DNA from: Pseudomonadota bacterium
GTDB taxonomy: Bacteria > Pseudomonadota > Gammaproteobacteria > Steroidobacterales > GCA-2729495
Direction: 5' to 3'
Length of the DNA stretch: 64,000 nt
NCBI GenBank assembly: GCA_963204745.1
Contig: CAUJHF010000030.1
Location: 1-64,000 of the forward strand
Position 1 is the stretch's first letter. The number at the start of each line of letters is the position of its first letter. Below, one piece after another: positions 1 through 9,100 of this stretch. A program made the translations under genes and the position numbers. Under the pieces are notes generated by a model. That model did no database searches and was not told the origin of the DNA. It saw only the letters and a program-made list of their open reading frames with translations.

Positions 1-16
1 GTGCGCAGCGGAATAT

Positions 17-1057
17 TTACCGGGGCGTGCGCGCCTTGATGGTGATCAGGCTTCGATCGGCCGTGTAGTCGAGTGGCGTGGTGGCCATCACCGCGGCCAG
101 CGCGGCATCCGGTCGCAGGCCGGCGACAGAGCCACGCAACACGATCCCTGCCGCCGACGATTGAAGCTGTGGCGACGCGTATTCCAGCTGGCGGCCGGTC
201 TCGCGCGAAACCCAGTCCAGAAAATCCGGCAGCGTGCGCTGCTCGATCGCAAAGGGCGGGGTCACTTCCTGCGTCCAGTCCCACAGGGCAGCGGTTCGCT
301 CTATGGTCTCGCGCTGCATGCTGCCGTTGGCCTTCAGCAGCAGCTGTTCGCCGGCCTTTGCCTGTGTGGCCAGCCCGGTGCCCGATACTTCAACGAGGCC
401 CTCGCGGACACTGACCACCATCGCGTCCGGCGCGATCCGCACTTCGTACTGCGTCCCCAGGTGCCGGGTACTGCCGTAGCGCGACTCGATGACCAGCGGA
501 TCAGCTGTGGCACTGCGCGGACCCGCATCCAGATAAACAGCACCGCGCCTGACGACGATCCGCTCGGGCGTCAGCAACGCGACACGGGTATCGGTATCCA
601 GCCGCAGGGTGATGCCGTCACGCAATTTCACGGCGGCCCTTCCCTGCGGACCGGTGACGAGTCCCTGACCTGCCGTCAGCGTCTGCCGGACCGCAACCGG
701 CTGCCAGTCGCTGCCGGAACCCGCCTCGACCGCGCCATCCACGCGACTCAGCGTGGCCAGTGGCATTGCTGGCGGATTGAGTAACGGCAGGGCAAACCAG
801 GCACCGATCGCAGCCACCGCAATGCTCGCCGCCAGGGCCAGTACCGGCCAGCGTCGGGCCAGGGGCCGGGCAGTCGGCTGTACCTTCGGCTGCCGGGCGG
901 CAACCACTGCCCGCCATTCGGCCTCAACCGCCGCGCGCACCTGCCGCGCCACCTGCGCCGGCGGTTCGGCCCGCGGGCCGACATCGCGCAACAGTGCCGC
1001 CAGCGAGGCTTCCTCGCCGGGCCGCATCTCCTCATCGTTTTCCTGCATCATGTTCAT
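17..1057 (-). CDS. FecR-family transmembrane anti-sigma regulator
   Basis: A 346-residue FecR-type regulator. These proteins span the inner membrane, sense a signal relayed from an outer-membrane receptor and control a cognate ECF sigma factor. A cytoplasmic N-terminal part (about 1-70) is followed by one membrane helix (about 71-93), a periplasmic FecR beta domain (about 100-235) and a C-terminal secretin/TonB short-domain-like module (about 275-342). The ECF sigma gene lies 21 bases upstream on the same strand, so the two form a sigma/anti-sigma operon. A TonB-dependent receptor is usual downstream, but the window ends 16 bases past the stop. The start is an ATG at 1057; in-frame ATGs follow two and three codons later. 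Family assignment is firm; the signal, iron or another substrate, is unknown. Confidence 0.88.
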   Translation of the reverse strand: MNMMQENDEEMRPGEEASLAALLRDVGPRAEPPAQVARQVRAAVEAEWRAVVAARQPKVQPTARPLARRWPVLALAASIAVAAIGAWFALPLLNPPAMPLATLSRVDGAVEAGSGSDWQPVAVRQTLTAGQGLVTGPQGRAAVKLRDGITLRLDTDTRVALLTPERIVVRRGAVYLDAGPRSATADPLVIESRYGSTRHLGTQYEVRIAPDAMVVSVREGLVEVSGTGLATQAKAGEQLLLKANGSMQRETIERTAALWDWTQEVTPPFAIEQRTLPDFLDWVSRETGRQLEYASPQLQSSAAGIVLRGSVAGLRPDAALAAVMATTPLDYTADRSLITIKARTPR

Positions 1058-1078
1058 GGTCCCTGGAAACGAAGCTGT

Positions 1079-1684
1079 TCAGGACAGGCTCGCCAGTACA
1101 TCCTGTGCCGCCGCACCGAACACCGATTCCAGCGCATCGCGAAAGGCCACCCGCGCGCGCGCCAGCAGCGACTGCGTCGCGATCGTACCGATACCGAGTT
1201 CGACACCTATCTCGTCCACCGACAGACCCTCGACATACTTCATCTCCAGCGCATCGCCATAGCGCGGCGGCAGCCGGTCGAGTACCGAGCGGATGAGGCG
1301 TCTCGTCTCGGTCTGGCTGTAGCGGCTGCCCGGTTCTTCCATCTCGGGCGCGGCGATCGCTTCGACCGCAGCCCTGAGTTCCGGGCTGTCCTCCATGAGC
1401 ACGATCTTGTCGGCATGGCGGCGCTGGACCCGCAGCCAGTCCACCACTTCGTGCCGGCAGATCTGGCAGACCCAGGTAAACAGCGAGGCATCGCCACGAA
1501 AATCGGCCAGCTTGCGCATGGCCTTCACCAGCGTCGCCTGGACCACTTCCCCCGCCGCATCGGCATCGCCACCCAGACGCGGCAGTGCGAAACGATAGAC
1601 GCGCGGGAAATAGCTGTCGAAGAAGGCGGTGAACGCACGCTCATCGCCCTTCAGCATCGCCGCTATGAGTTCTGTCGACTCCAT
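1079..1684 (-). CDS. ECF RNA polymerase sigma factor
   Basis: A sigma-70 ECF-subfamily factor of about 201 residues with a region 2 helix set (AFFDSYFPRVYRFALPRLGG and the following acidic DAAGEVVQATLVKAM) and a region 4 helix-turn-helix (LPPRYGDALEMKYVEGLSVD). It should direct polymerase to a small regulon and be held by the FecR protein encoded immediately downstream. I chose the ATG at 1684 because a GGA element lies about five bases upstream and the protein then begins just before region 2. In-frame ATGs at 1702 and 1717 and an ORF extension to 1792 are alternatives. The gene diverges from the thermostable-hemolysin cluster across about 190 bases. Confidence 0.87.
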   Translation of the reverse strand: MESTELIAAMLKGDERAFTAFFDSYFPRVYRFALPRLGGDADAAGEVVQATLVKAMRKLADFRGDASLFTWVCQICRHEVVDWLRVQRRHADKIVLMEDSPELRAAVEAIAAPEMEEPGSRYSQTETRRLIRSVLDRLPPRYGDALEMKYVEGLSVDEIGVELGIGTIATQSLLARARVAFRDALESVFGAAAQDVLASLS

Positions 1685-1871
1685 CACATTCCGGTCGGGC
1701 ATCTGGATTGCTTTCATGGACTTTGGACGAAGCGGCCGCCCGGAATCAATCGGTATCCCGGTCGTGTACCGATTGATAACACCAGTGGCCACCGTCAGAG
1801 GCTGCAGATCACAGTGTACCGGCAGCGCGGTCTGCCTGGATCAACCTATGTCAGGGATGGAAGACCTCGTA
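1685..1871. promoter_or_regulatory. Divergent intergenic region between ECF sigma gene and biosynthetic cluster
   Basis: About 187 bases separate the minus-strand sigma factor start from the plus-strand thermostable-hemolysin-family start. The region must hold both promoters. I could not identify a convincing sigma-70 or ECF promoter pair by eye. Confidence 0.4.
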
Positions 1872-2462
1872 ATGGAATACACGCCCACCCCGTTTGCCCT
1901 GCAGCAGGTGCCCCATGGCGCACCGGTCCGCGGCGAACTCGAGCGCTTTATCGCCACTGCCTTCAGGGACAGGCACGGCGCGCAGATCGGCTCGTTCATG
2001 CCCGATCTGCTCGGCATGCGCAATGTCACCGGTGAGCTGCGGGCCGCAGCCGGCTACCGAACCGCGCAGCAGGAGCGGTTGTTCCTTGAACAATATCTGG
2101 ACCAGCCGGTAGAAGCAGTGCTGGCGGCGAAACTCGCCCGACCGGTCGAACGCGCGCAGATCATCGAGATCGGCAATCTCGCCAGCAACGGCTGCCGGCA
2201 GGCACGGCATCTGGTCAGCTTGCTGCCGCCCTATCTGCTGGATCGTGGCTATACCTGGGCGGTGTTCACGGCGACCAGCCTGGTCAGAAGCGTGCTGGAA
2301 AGCGTTGGTGCCAAACTGGTTGAACTGGCCGTCGCTGACAGTTCCAGAATAACGATCGGCAACGACATGTGGGGCGCCTACTACCGCAATGATCCGCGCG
2401 TGATGGCCGGCTACCTGCCGGATGGACTGCATCTCTCGCCGCGGCATCGCGTCCGTCATTGA
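1872..2462 (+). CDS. Thermostable hemolysin family protein (GNAT/AHL-synthase-like)
   Basis: A protein of about 196 residues matching the thermostable-hemolysin (delta-VPH) family, recognised from FMPDLLG near residues 42-48, the LFLEQYLDQPVE stretch and the EIGNLAS motif around residue 100. Despite the historical name, the fold is thought to resemble GNAT and acyl-homoserine-lactone synthases, so an acyltransferase role fits better than pore formation. There is no signal peptide. It opens a five-gene operon: its TGA overlaps the next ATG as TGATG. I chose ATG 1872 because a GGAAG element precedes it; in-frame ATGs at 1857 and 1848 are possible. Substrate unknown; the neighbours suggest an activated acyl group. 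Confidence 0.8.
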   Translation: MEYTPTPFALQQVPHGAPVRGELERFIATAFRDRHGAQIGSFMPDLLGMRNVTGELRAAAGYRTAQQERLFLEQYLDQPVEAVLAAKLARPVERAQIIEIGNLASNGCRQARHLVSLLPPYLLDRGYTWAVFTATSLVRSVLESVGAKLVELAVADSSRITIGNDMWGAYYRNDPRVMAGYLPDGLHLSPRHRVRH

Positions 2463-3952
2463 TGATGACTCGGGCGGCAGCACCCGCAGCGGACCGGGTC
2501 GCCCTGGCCGATGGGCGACGGGCGATCACCTGTACCGAGCTCGGACCACTGGTCGATGCAGAGCAAGCCTGGCTGCGAAGTTCAGGTGGCAGCCGTTTCG
2601 CACTGCTGGCCGACAATGGTTGCGGCTGGGTGCTTGCTGACCTGGCCCTGCACCGGAGCGCTCTGCTCAATGTGCCCTTGCCGGGCTACTTCACTATCGG
2701 ACAGCTGCACCATGTCATCAGTGATGCGGGTATCGACACGCTGCTCACCGACCAGCCGGAACGCGCGACTCAGCTCGCCACAGATTTTGTACCCGCCGGT
2801 ATCTCCGCACAGACCGGCCTGCATCTCTTTCGCCGGCGTACCGGAACGACCGCGCAGCCGGTGCCGCCCGCGACCATCAAGATCACCTACACCTCCGGCA
2901 GCACTGCAGCACCGAAGGGCGTGTGTCTGTCGGCACAAAGTCTCGACGCTGTGGCCGCTTCGCTTGCGGCCGCCACTGCCGACTTCGGCCTGACACGACA
3001 CCTGTGCCTGCTGCCGCTCGCCACCCTGCTGGAAAACATCGGCGGCGTCCATGCAGCGCTGCGGAGTAACGCGAGCTGCATCGTTCCCTCGCTGCAAACC
3101 ACCGGCATCAGTTATGGCCACCTCGATCCGCGCAAGCTGCTTGCCGCGATCACGGACCATGAGCCTTCCAGCCTGATTCTGGTTCCGGAACTGCTGCGCG
3201 TACTGGTAATGGCCGCCCAGCAGGGCTGGCAGCCGCCCGCGAGCCTGCGCTTCATCGCCGTCGGGGGCGCGAGCGTGGCACCGGAACTGCTGGCCAGCGC
3301 CGAACAGTGTGGTCTGCCAGTCTACGAAGGCTACGGGCTCAGCGAATGCGGCTCGGTGGTCTGCGTGAACACCGCGAGCGCGAACCGGCGCGGCAGTGTT
3401 GGCCGCCCCCTGCCCCATGTCCGCGTGCGCCTCGACGGACAGCAGCAGATCATGGTCAGCGGGCCGCTGATGTCGGGTTATCTGGGCGATGCAGAACGGC
3501 CAGATGCCGCGACGGGAGAACTCGCCACAGGCGACCTGGGCGAGATCGATGCAGACGGATTCGTCCATGTGCGCGGACGACTCAAGAACCTGATCATCAC
3601 CAGCCTCGGCCGCAATATCTCGCCGGAATGGGTGGAACGCGAACTGCAGATGGAAGCTTCAATCGGCATGGCCGTGGTGTTTGGCGAGGCGAAACCGTAT
3701 CTGAGCGCCCTGATCTGTGCGGCCGGCGCAGCAGACCGCGCACAGATTGATGCAGCCGTGGCACGGGCAAATGCGCGCCTGCCCGACTACGCACAATTGC
3801 GTCGATGGGCAGTGGTCACCACACCTTTCACTCTCGCAAACGGCCTGCTGACCGCCAATGGTCGGCCGCGACGGGCGCAGATTCTCGAACAGCATGGCCG
3901 CGTACTGGAATCCCTCTACCCGAAAGCAACCGAAACAGAGGCCGCCTTCTGA
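2462..3952 (+). CDS. AMP-dependent acyl ligase (ANL superfamily)
   Basis: A 496-residue adenylating enzyme that would activate a carboxylic acid as acyl-AMP, probably handing it to CoA or a carrier. Visible motifs are the phosphate-binding loop TYTSGSTAAPKG (142-153), YGLSE (291-295), ATGDLG with Asp358, and RGRLKNLIITSLGRNISPEW (371-390). The C-terminal A10 motif reads LTANGRPRR (463-471): by alignment with long-chain acyl-CoA ligases the catalytic lysine position is Arg468, which is unusual and might weaken adenylation or mark a clade-specific variant. Start ATG 2462 overlaps the upstream stop; an adjacent ATG follows at 2465 and a TTG lies at 2459. The stop overlaps the next start as TGATG, indicating translational coupling. 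Confidence 0.87.
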   Translation: MMTRAAAPAADRVALADGRRAITCTELGPLVDAEQAWLRSSGGSRFALLADNGCGWVLADLALHRSALLNVPLPGYFTIGQLHHVISDAGIDTLLTDQPERATQLATDFVPAGISAQTGLHLFRRRTGTTAQPVPPATIKITYTSGSTAAPKGVCLSAQSLDAVAASLAAATADFGLTRHLCLLPLATLLENIGGVHAALRSNASCIVPSLQTTGISYGHLDPRKLLAAITDHEPSSLILVPELLRVLVMAAQQGWQPPASLRFIAVGGASVAPELLASAEQCGLPVYEGYGLSECGSVVCVNTASANRRGSVGRPLPHVRVRLDGQQQIMVSGPLMSGYLGDAERPDAATGELATGDLGEIDADGFVHVRGRLKNLIITSLGRNISPEWVERELQMEASIGMAVVFGEAKPYLSALICAAGAADRAQIDAAVARANARLPDYAQLRRWAVVTTPFTLANGLLTANGRPRRAQILEQHGRVLESLYPKATETEAAF

Positions 3953-4665
3953 TGAACGCCAGTCTGCGCGTCGCGCACACCTCCTTCCACGATGAACTGC
4001 ACAGGACCACGGCTGCCGACCGGGATTTTCTGCTCACGGCGCCGATCATCAGCACGGCATTCGCGGGTGAAATCAGCCGTGCGCAGTACCTCGCATTTCT
4101 GGTCCAGGCCTGGCACCACGTGCGTCATACCATCCCGCTGCTGATGGCGCTCGGCAGCCGCCTCCCCGACCGGCACGCCGCCCTGCGCAGCAACGTACTG
4201 CACTATCTGGAGGAGGAGACCGGTCATGACGACTGGATTCTCAACGACATCGAAGCGGCCGGCGGCGACCGGCACGCGGCAGTCCGCTCGGCACCCAATA
4301 TCGAGACCGAAGCGATGGTCGCCTATGCATGGGACACGATCATGCGCCGCAACCCGATCAGCTTCTTTGGCATGGTGTTTGTCCTGGAAGGCAGCAGCGC
4401 GGCCCTGGCCCTGCGCGGTGCCGACGCCATCCAGATCGCGCTGGGCCTGCCCGACTCTGCATTCAGCTACCTGCGCAGTCACGGCACGCTTGACCAGCAG
4501 CACATCCAGGACCTCGCCAATATTCTCGACGGCCTCGGTGAGCCCGAGGACCGGGCCGCAGTGACAGCTTGTGCAAAAGCCATGTACTGGCTCTACGGTC
4601 AGATGTTTCGCAGCATCGACCGCAACGCCAGCCCGACCACATCGCCCGGAAGCAGCGGAGACTGA
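3952..4665 (+). CDS. Haem-oxygenase-like putative diiron oxidase (HDO, TenA/THI-4-like)
   Basis: A 237-residue all-helical protein of the haem-oxygenase-like/TenA fold, in the group annotated as iron-containing redox enzymes. Candidate metal ligands fall where HDO enzymes place them: His55/His56/His59 in WHHVRHT, Glu88/Glu89 and His92 in EEETGHDD, Glu146 in VLEGSS, and His177/Asp181/His184 in SHGTLDQQHI. Known HDOs, such as UndA and the SznF central domain, activate O2 for oxidative decarboxylation or N-oxygenation. The position between an acyl ligase and a reductase suggests an oxidised acyl product. ATG 3952 lies inside the TGATG overlap with the ligase stop. The metal content and reaction are inferred; a TenA-like hydrolase is less likely given the ligand set. 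Confidence 0.78.
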   Translation: MNASLRVAHTSFHDELHRTTAADRDFLLTAPIISTAFAGEISRAQYLAFLVQAWHHVRHTIPLLMALGSRLPDRHAALRSNVLHYLEEETGHDDWILNDIEAAGGDRHAAVRSAPNIETEAMVAYAWDTIMRRNPISFFGMVFVLEGSSAALALRGADAIQIALGLPDSAFSYLRSHGTLDQQHIQDLANILDGLGEPEDRAAVTACAKAMYWLYGQMFRSIDRNASPTTSPGSSGD

Positions 4666-4667
4666 AG

Positions 4668-5492
4668 ATGGATCTCAAGACAGCGCGCGTACTGCTCACC
4701 GGAGGTGCCGGCGGCATTGGCGGCGCGATAGCGGAGGCACTGCTGGCCAAGGGTGCCGCGGTGCTGCTGGTCGACATGAATGAAGCAGCGCTGCAACGCT
4801 TTGTCAGCGAGCGACTTGCCCGGTACGGCGACCGTGTGGCCAGTATCGCCGCCAACCTGACCCGGGCTGATGACCGGGGTCGCGTGTGCGAACAGGCGTG
4901 TACCTTCCGCGGCGGGATCAACGTACTGATCAACAATGCAGGCGTCAGCCACTTCCGGTTGCTCGACGAACAGTCGCCGGAAGCCATTGACCTGGCACTG
5001 GCCGTGAACCTGCAGGCGCCGATTCACCTGTGCCGCCTCCTGTTGCCACACCTGCGCCGGCAGAGTGCGGCACACATTCTCAACACCGGCTCGGTATTCG
5101 GCAGCATCGGTTATCCGGCATATGCCGTGTACTCGGCCACCAAGTTCGGCATGCGCGGGTTCAGTGAAGCACTGCGCCGGGAACTCGGCGACAGCACGGT
5201 ACGCGTGCATTACCTCGCGCCGCGCGCGACCCGCACCGGCATCAATACCGCCGAGGTGGAGCAAATGAATGCGGAACTCGGCGTTGCCATGGACGCGGTT
5301 TCAACCGTGGCGACAGCTGCCTGCCGCATTCTCGAAAATGAATCGACGGAAACGGTGCTCGGCTGGCCGGAAAAGCTGTTCACCCGCATCAACGGTGTGC
5401 TGCCCGGACTGGTCGACAGGGCCATCGCAAAACAACTGGGCGTGATCCGGCGCTATGCGGGCATCAGACCAGCCACCACGCCATCAGCCTGA
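4668..5492 (+). CDS. Short-chain dehydrogenase/reductase in biosynthetic cluster
   Basis: A 274-residue classical SDR. The cofactor glycine motif TGGAGGIG is at 11-18, NNAG at 89-92, and the catalytic set Asn114, Ser142, Tyr155, Lys159 is complete (YSATK). Asp36 after the second beta strand favours NAD over NADP, though this is only a tendency. It starts three bases after the oxidase stop, with GGAG about ten bases upstream, so it is co-transcribed. Likely role: reducing or oxidising a carbonyl or hydroxyl made by the upstream ligase/oxidase pair. No signal peptide, so it acts in the cytoplasm. Confidence 0.88.
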   Translation: MDLKTARVLLTGGAGGIGGAIAEALLAKGAAVLLVDMNEAALQRFVSERLARYGDRVASIAANLTRADDRGRVCEQACTFRGGINVLINNAGVSHFRLLDEQSPEAIDLALAVNLQAPIHLCRLLLPHLRRQSAAHILNTGSVFGSIGYPAYAVYSATKFGMRGFSEALRRELGDSTVRVHYLAPRATRTGINTAEVEQMNAELGVAMDAVSTVATAACRILENESTETVLGWPEKLFTRINGVLPGLVDRAIAKQLGVIRRYAGIRPATTPSA

Positions 5493-5510
5493 GGAAAGAA
5501 GGAAGCAAGC

Positions 5511-6179
5511 ATGATGCAGAAAACAAACCGCCCGTTTCTGATTTGCCTGGCTACGCTGCTGGCCGGCGTCAGCCTGGCCGTACACGCTGCACCAGCCAGT
5601 TTCGATGCGGAACTGCTGGCCATCCAGACCGACTGGGCAACCGCAAACTACGTAACCCCTGAAAAGGAACGCGAAGCAGCCTTCGACAAGCTGATCGTGC
5701 GCGCCGCCGCTTTCAGCAGCCAGAACCCGCAGCGCGCCGAAGCGCTGATCTGGGAAGGCATCGTGCTGAGCACAGCTGCAGGCGTGAAAGGCGGGCTGGG
5801 CGCGCTCGGTCTGGCGAAACAATCGCGCACGAAGCTCGACGCTGCACTGGCCATCGATGCCAATGCGCTGGACGGTTCGGCGTACACCAGCCTCGGCACG
5901 CTCTACCACAAGGTACCGGGCTTTCCGATCGGCTTCGGCAGCAACAAAAAAGCCAAGGAGTACCTGCGCAAGGCGCTGCAGATAAACCCCGACGGTATCG
6001 ACCCGAACTACTTCTACGCCGAGTTCCTCCATGATGAGGACGACCATGCCGGCGCTCTGCGCTACCTGGAGAAAGCCCTGAAAGCGCCACCGCGCCCGGG
6101 CCGGGCCTCAGCCGATAAAGGCAGGCACCAGGACATTCAGAAACTGATGGCGAAAGTCCGCAAGGAACTCACCAGTTGA
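5511..6179 (+). CDS. Exported TPR-like protein closing the biosynthetic operon
   Basis: A 222-residue protein with a Sec signal peptide ending near residue 26 (AVHAA) and helical repeats of TPR character (AKEYLRKALQINPDG and GALRYLEKALKAPP), so it is probably a periplasmic scaffold. It follows the SDR by 18 bases with a good AAGGAAG ribosome site. Its last 11 bases overlap the convergent end of tamB. No enzymatic motif is visible. Its place in the operon suggests it helps handle or export the pathway product, which is inference. Confidence 0.75.
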   Translation: MMQKTNRPFLICLATLLAGVSLAVHAAPASFDAELLAIQTDWATANYVTPEKEREAAFDKLIVRAAAFSSQNPQRAEALIWEGIVLSTAAGVKGGLGALGLAKQSRTKLDAALAIDANALDGSAYTSLGTLYHKVPGFPIGFGSNKKAKEYLRKALQINPDGIDPNYFYAEFLHDEDDHAGALRYLEKALKAPPRPGRASADKGRHQDIQKLMAKVRKELTS

Positions 6180-9100
6180 CCGAGTAGATAAGGTCGAGTG
6201 CCTGCTCCTCGCCGGAACTCGCTTCGATGCTGACCCGGCGGCCGATCTTGTACGTGACCCTCACCGTACCGAGATTTTCGAACACACCATAGCTGTAGCG
6301 GATGTACAGATCCTCGCCAAACTGCTCACCCAGCGCGACGGCGGTACCGCCGGTGCTCGTGGTATCAAGCGCAATCTCGTCCACCCTCAGTGCTGAACCC
6401 AGCTGCTGCGCAACCGGCAACGCGCCATTAAGCCCGAGACTCAGAGCAGTATTGGCTACCGCAATCTGACCACCCGTGCCGGTTGCCGACAGCGGCCGGC
6501 CGGTGGTGAGATAGGAAAGCGCATCCATCTCGCCCATCGCCGGCTCGGAGAAGACGCGGGTCAGGATGCGCGACAGGGTGCCCGAGAGCAGTACGCCGAC
6601 AGTGATGTCGCTGCCTTCGTAGGTGATCGTGCGACTGGCTTTCACGTCGAGGCCCGGATCCATGATGTCGCCGGCGAAGATCAGCGAACCCCGGTCGATG
6701 CCGAGCCTCTGCCCGACGGCCAAGAACTTGCCCTCCTCAAGCGTGACGACGCCATCACCGCTGATGCCATCCTGGCCGGCCACCCGCGACCGCGTCAGGG
6801 TCAGCACTCCGCTGAGTCTGGTCGTGAGGCCGAACCCGTCGAAGCTGACTTTCTCGCCGAGCTCAACCTTCAGGCCATCGAGTACAAACAATGGCGGCGC
6901 CCGATTGACGACCGCCTCCTGACGGCCGTGTACCACGGTGTCGGGTGAGGTCTCCACGGCACTCTCGCCGATCTCTTTCAGTCTGATTTCTGCGCGCGGC
7001 ACCAGCACTTGACCGCTCACATGGAACTGCCGCTCACGCAGCACCACGCGGACATCTGGCGATACCTCGATCACGCCGTCCGGCAGGTCGACCAGTTCAA
7101 AGCTGCGACCCTCGATGCCAAGTTCGGCTTCGGGCAGCAGGCGATCGCGCCAGAGCACTGTGCCGTCCACACCCACAACACCATTGCCGGACCGGGCGCC
7201 ACCACTGATGACCGCTGCGCCATTCGCGCCACCGAGTATCGAAAGCGCGATCTGGTCTACCGTGATACCGGCCACGGGCACTGCAAGCGCGCCATCCTTG
7301 AGTTCAAGCCCGCCGCTGATGTCCGGCCGGCGCGCATTTCCGGAGAGTCCGGCGCGCAGTTCGATACGCCCCTTGATGTCGCCAATATCGACGAAGCGCT
7401 CGATGACAGGACTGATCGGCGCGAGATCGGGAATGCCGCCGCTGACGGTACCGCGGATCACCGGCCTGGCGCCAAAGGGATCATTCACCTCGCCGCCGGC
7501 GGCAAGCGACAGGCCGAAGCCGGCGACAAGCCTGCCGGAGTAGCGGATCAATGTTTCGGTGGCATCCACCTCGGCGGTGAACTCACTGACCGGAACGGTA
7601 ATATCGTCCTCGCCGCCACCAGCACGGTAGATAAACGCGGCATCCTGCAACTCGCCCTGAAAATGGCCGGTCAGTTTCGAATCTAGTCGCCGGAAATCGA
7701 GATCAGCTTCTGCCGTTCCCTGCAGATCGACGTCTGCGCTGAGGTAATGCGCGATGCTGGCCAGCGGGAAATGCCTGAGGCGGAGGCCACCAGCCAGGCC
7801 ACGTGCATCGGAACGCGTATCTGACAGGCACAGCTCGGCGGGCGCAAAGCTCCAGCAGTGCGCACCCAGGCTCAGGTCGGTACCGGCAAGGCGCAGCACC
7901 GCGGCTTCACTCAGCTTCCAGTGCTGGGCACCCGGCAACATCACAAAGCCCTGCGTGAAATTTTCCAGCAGGCCGCCCTGCTTCAGGGCACCGCTGGCTT
8001 CGAGTCCGACGGTCACTTCGCCACCGGAAAGCGTGACGCGCAGGGCGTGGTCATCGAGTGCGCCGCCGGCAACCACATCGAGGTCGCCCAGTTCCTGTTC
8101 AGCGATGGCAATGCCGGCGGCAGTCAGGTTGAGATCCAGCGTATCGCGCGCGCCGAGGCCGCCGCGGGCGCGCAGACTGTCAACGTGCAACGCCCCCAGA
8201 CCAAGCCCCCTGCCGTCGAGTTCGAGCTGGAACTCCGGCTTCCCGGACGAGCCGCCGAGCGTGCCCTTGCCATGCAGATAACCCTCGAAGCCCGGCCAGA
8301 GCGTGGCAAGATCAGGCGCATCAATGCTGAAACGTCCGGACAGTGCCGGCCCCCAGATCCCGTCGATATCCAGGTGGTTGCCACCAGCCTGCACGCGCAC
8401 CTCGTCGAAGGCATAACCGACTTCAACATTCGCGACCGTGCCCGAGGCGCGGAACTGTCGCCCGAACAACGTGCCCTTCGCCTCCTGGACCAGAAACGAA
8501 AAACTGCCGGCCGGATCGAAACCGAGCTGGCCATCGAAATCGATCTTTCCAGCCAGACGCGCATCCACCGGACGCAGGTCGATGCGGCGCCCCTGCAAGG
8601 AAAACGCACCGCGCAGTCCCGCCACATAGTTGAACAGCCCCTGACCGCTGACTGTGCCCTCGGGTCCACTGAGACGCAGGCTATCGACACGGAACTGCCG
8701 GATATCACCGCTACCGGCAGCAGTCAGCTGCATGCGAGACCAGGCACCGGGCGCGATATCGGCATCGAGCTGCGCCCTGAAACCATCTGTCCAGCCGCGC
8801 AGTTGCAGCTGACCACGATCGCTCACCACGATCCCGGCTGCACCCATATCACGGCTGATACGCCGCCAGCGCGCGCCGACAATGATCTCGGGGTTGTCGT
8901 CCAGCAGGTGCAAAATTCCACCGACACCCAATGGGTCGGGCATGCGCACGACCTGTTCAAAACGCAGAGCCGCCAGATCCCCGCTGACCGGTCCCTGTCC
9001 GGCAAGATCCTGACCCTGAACCGACCAGCGCAACTCGGCGCTGGTCGCAAAGGGCTCGCCGGTGCCGAAGGAACCGGCAGCGGACAGCTCGACACCCTGG

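Noticed and set aside
1872-2462. Reading the thermostable hemolysin-family gene as a toxin
   Set aside because: No signal peptide and no pore-forming features; operon context and fold class favour an acyltransferase-like role.
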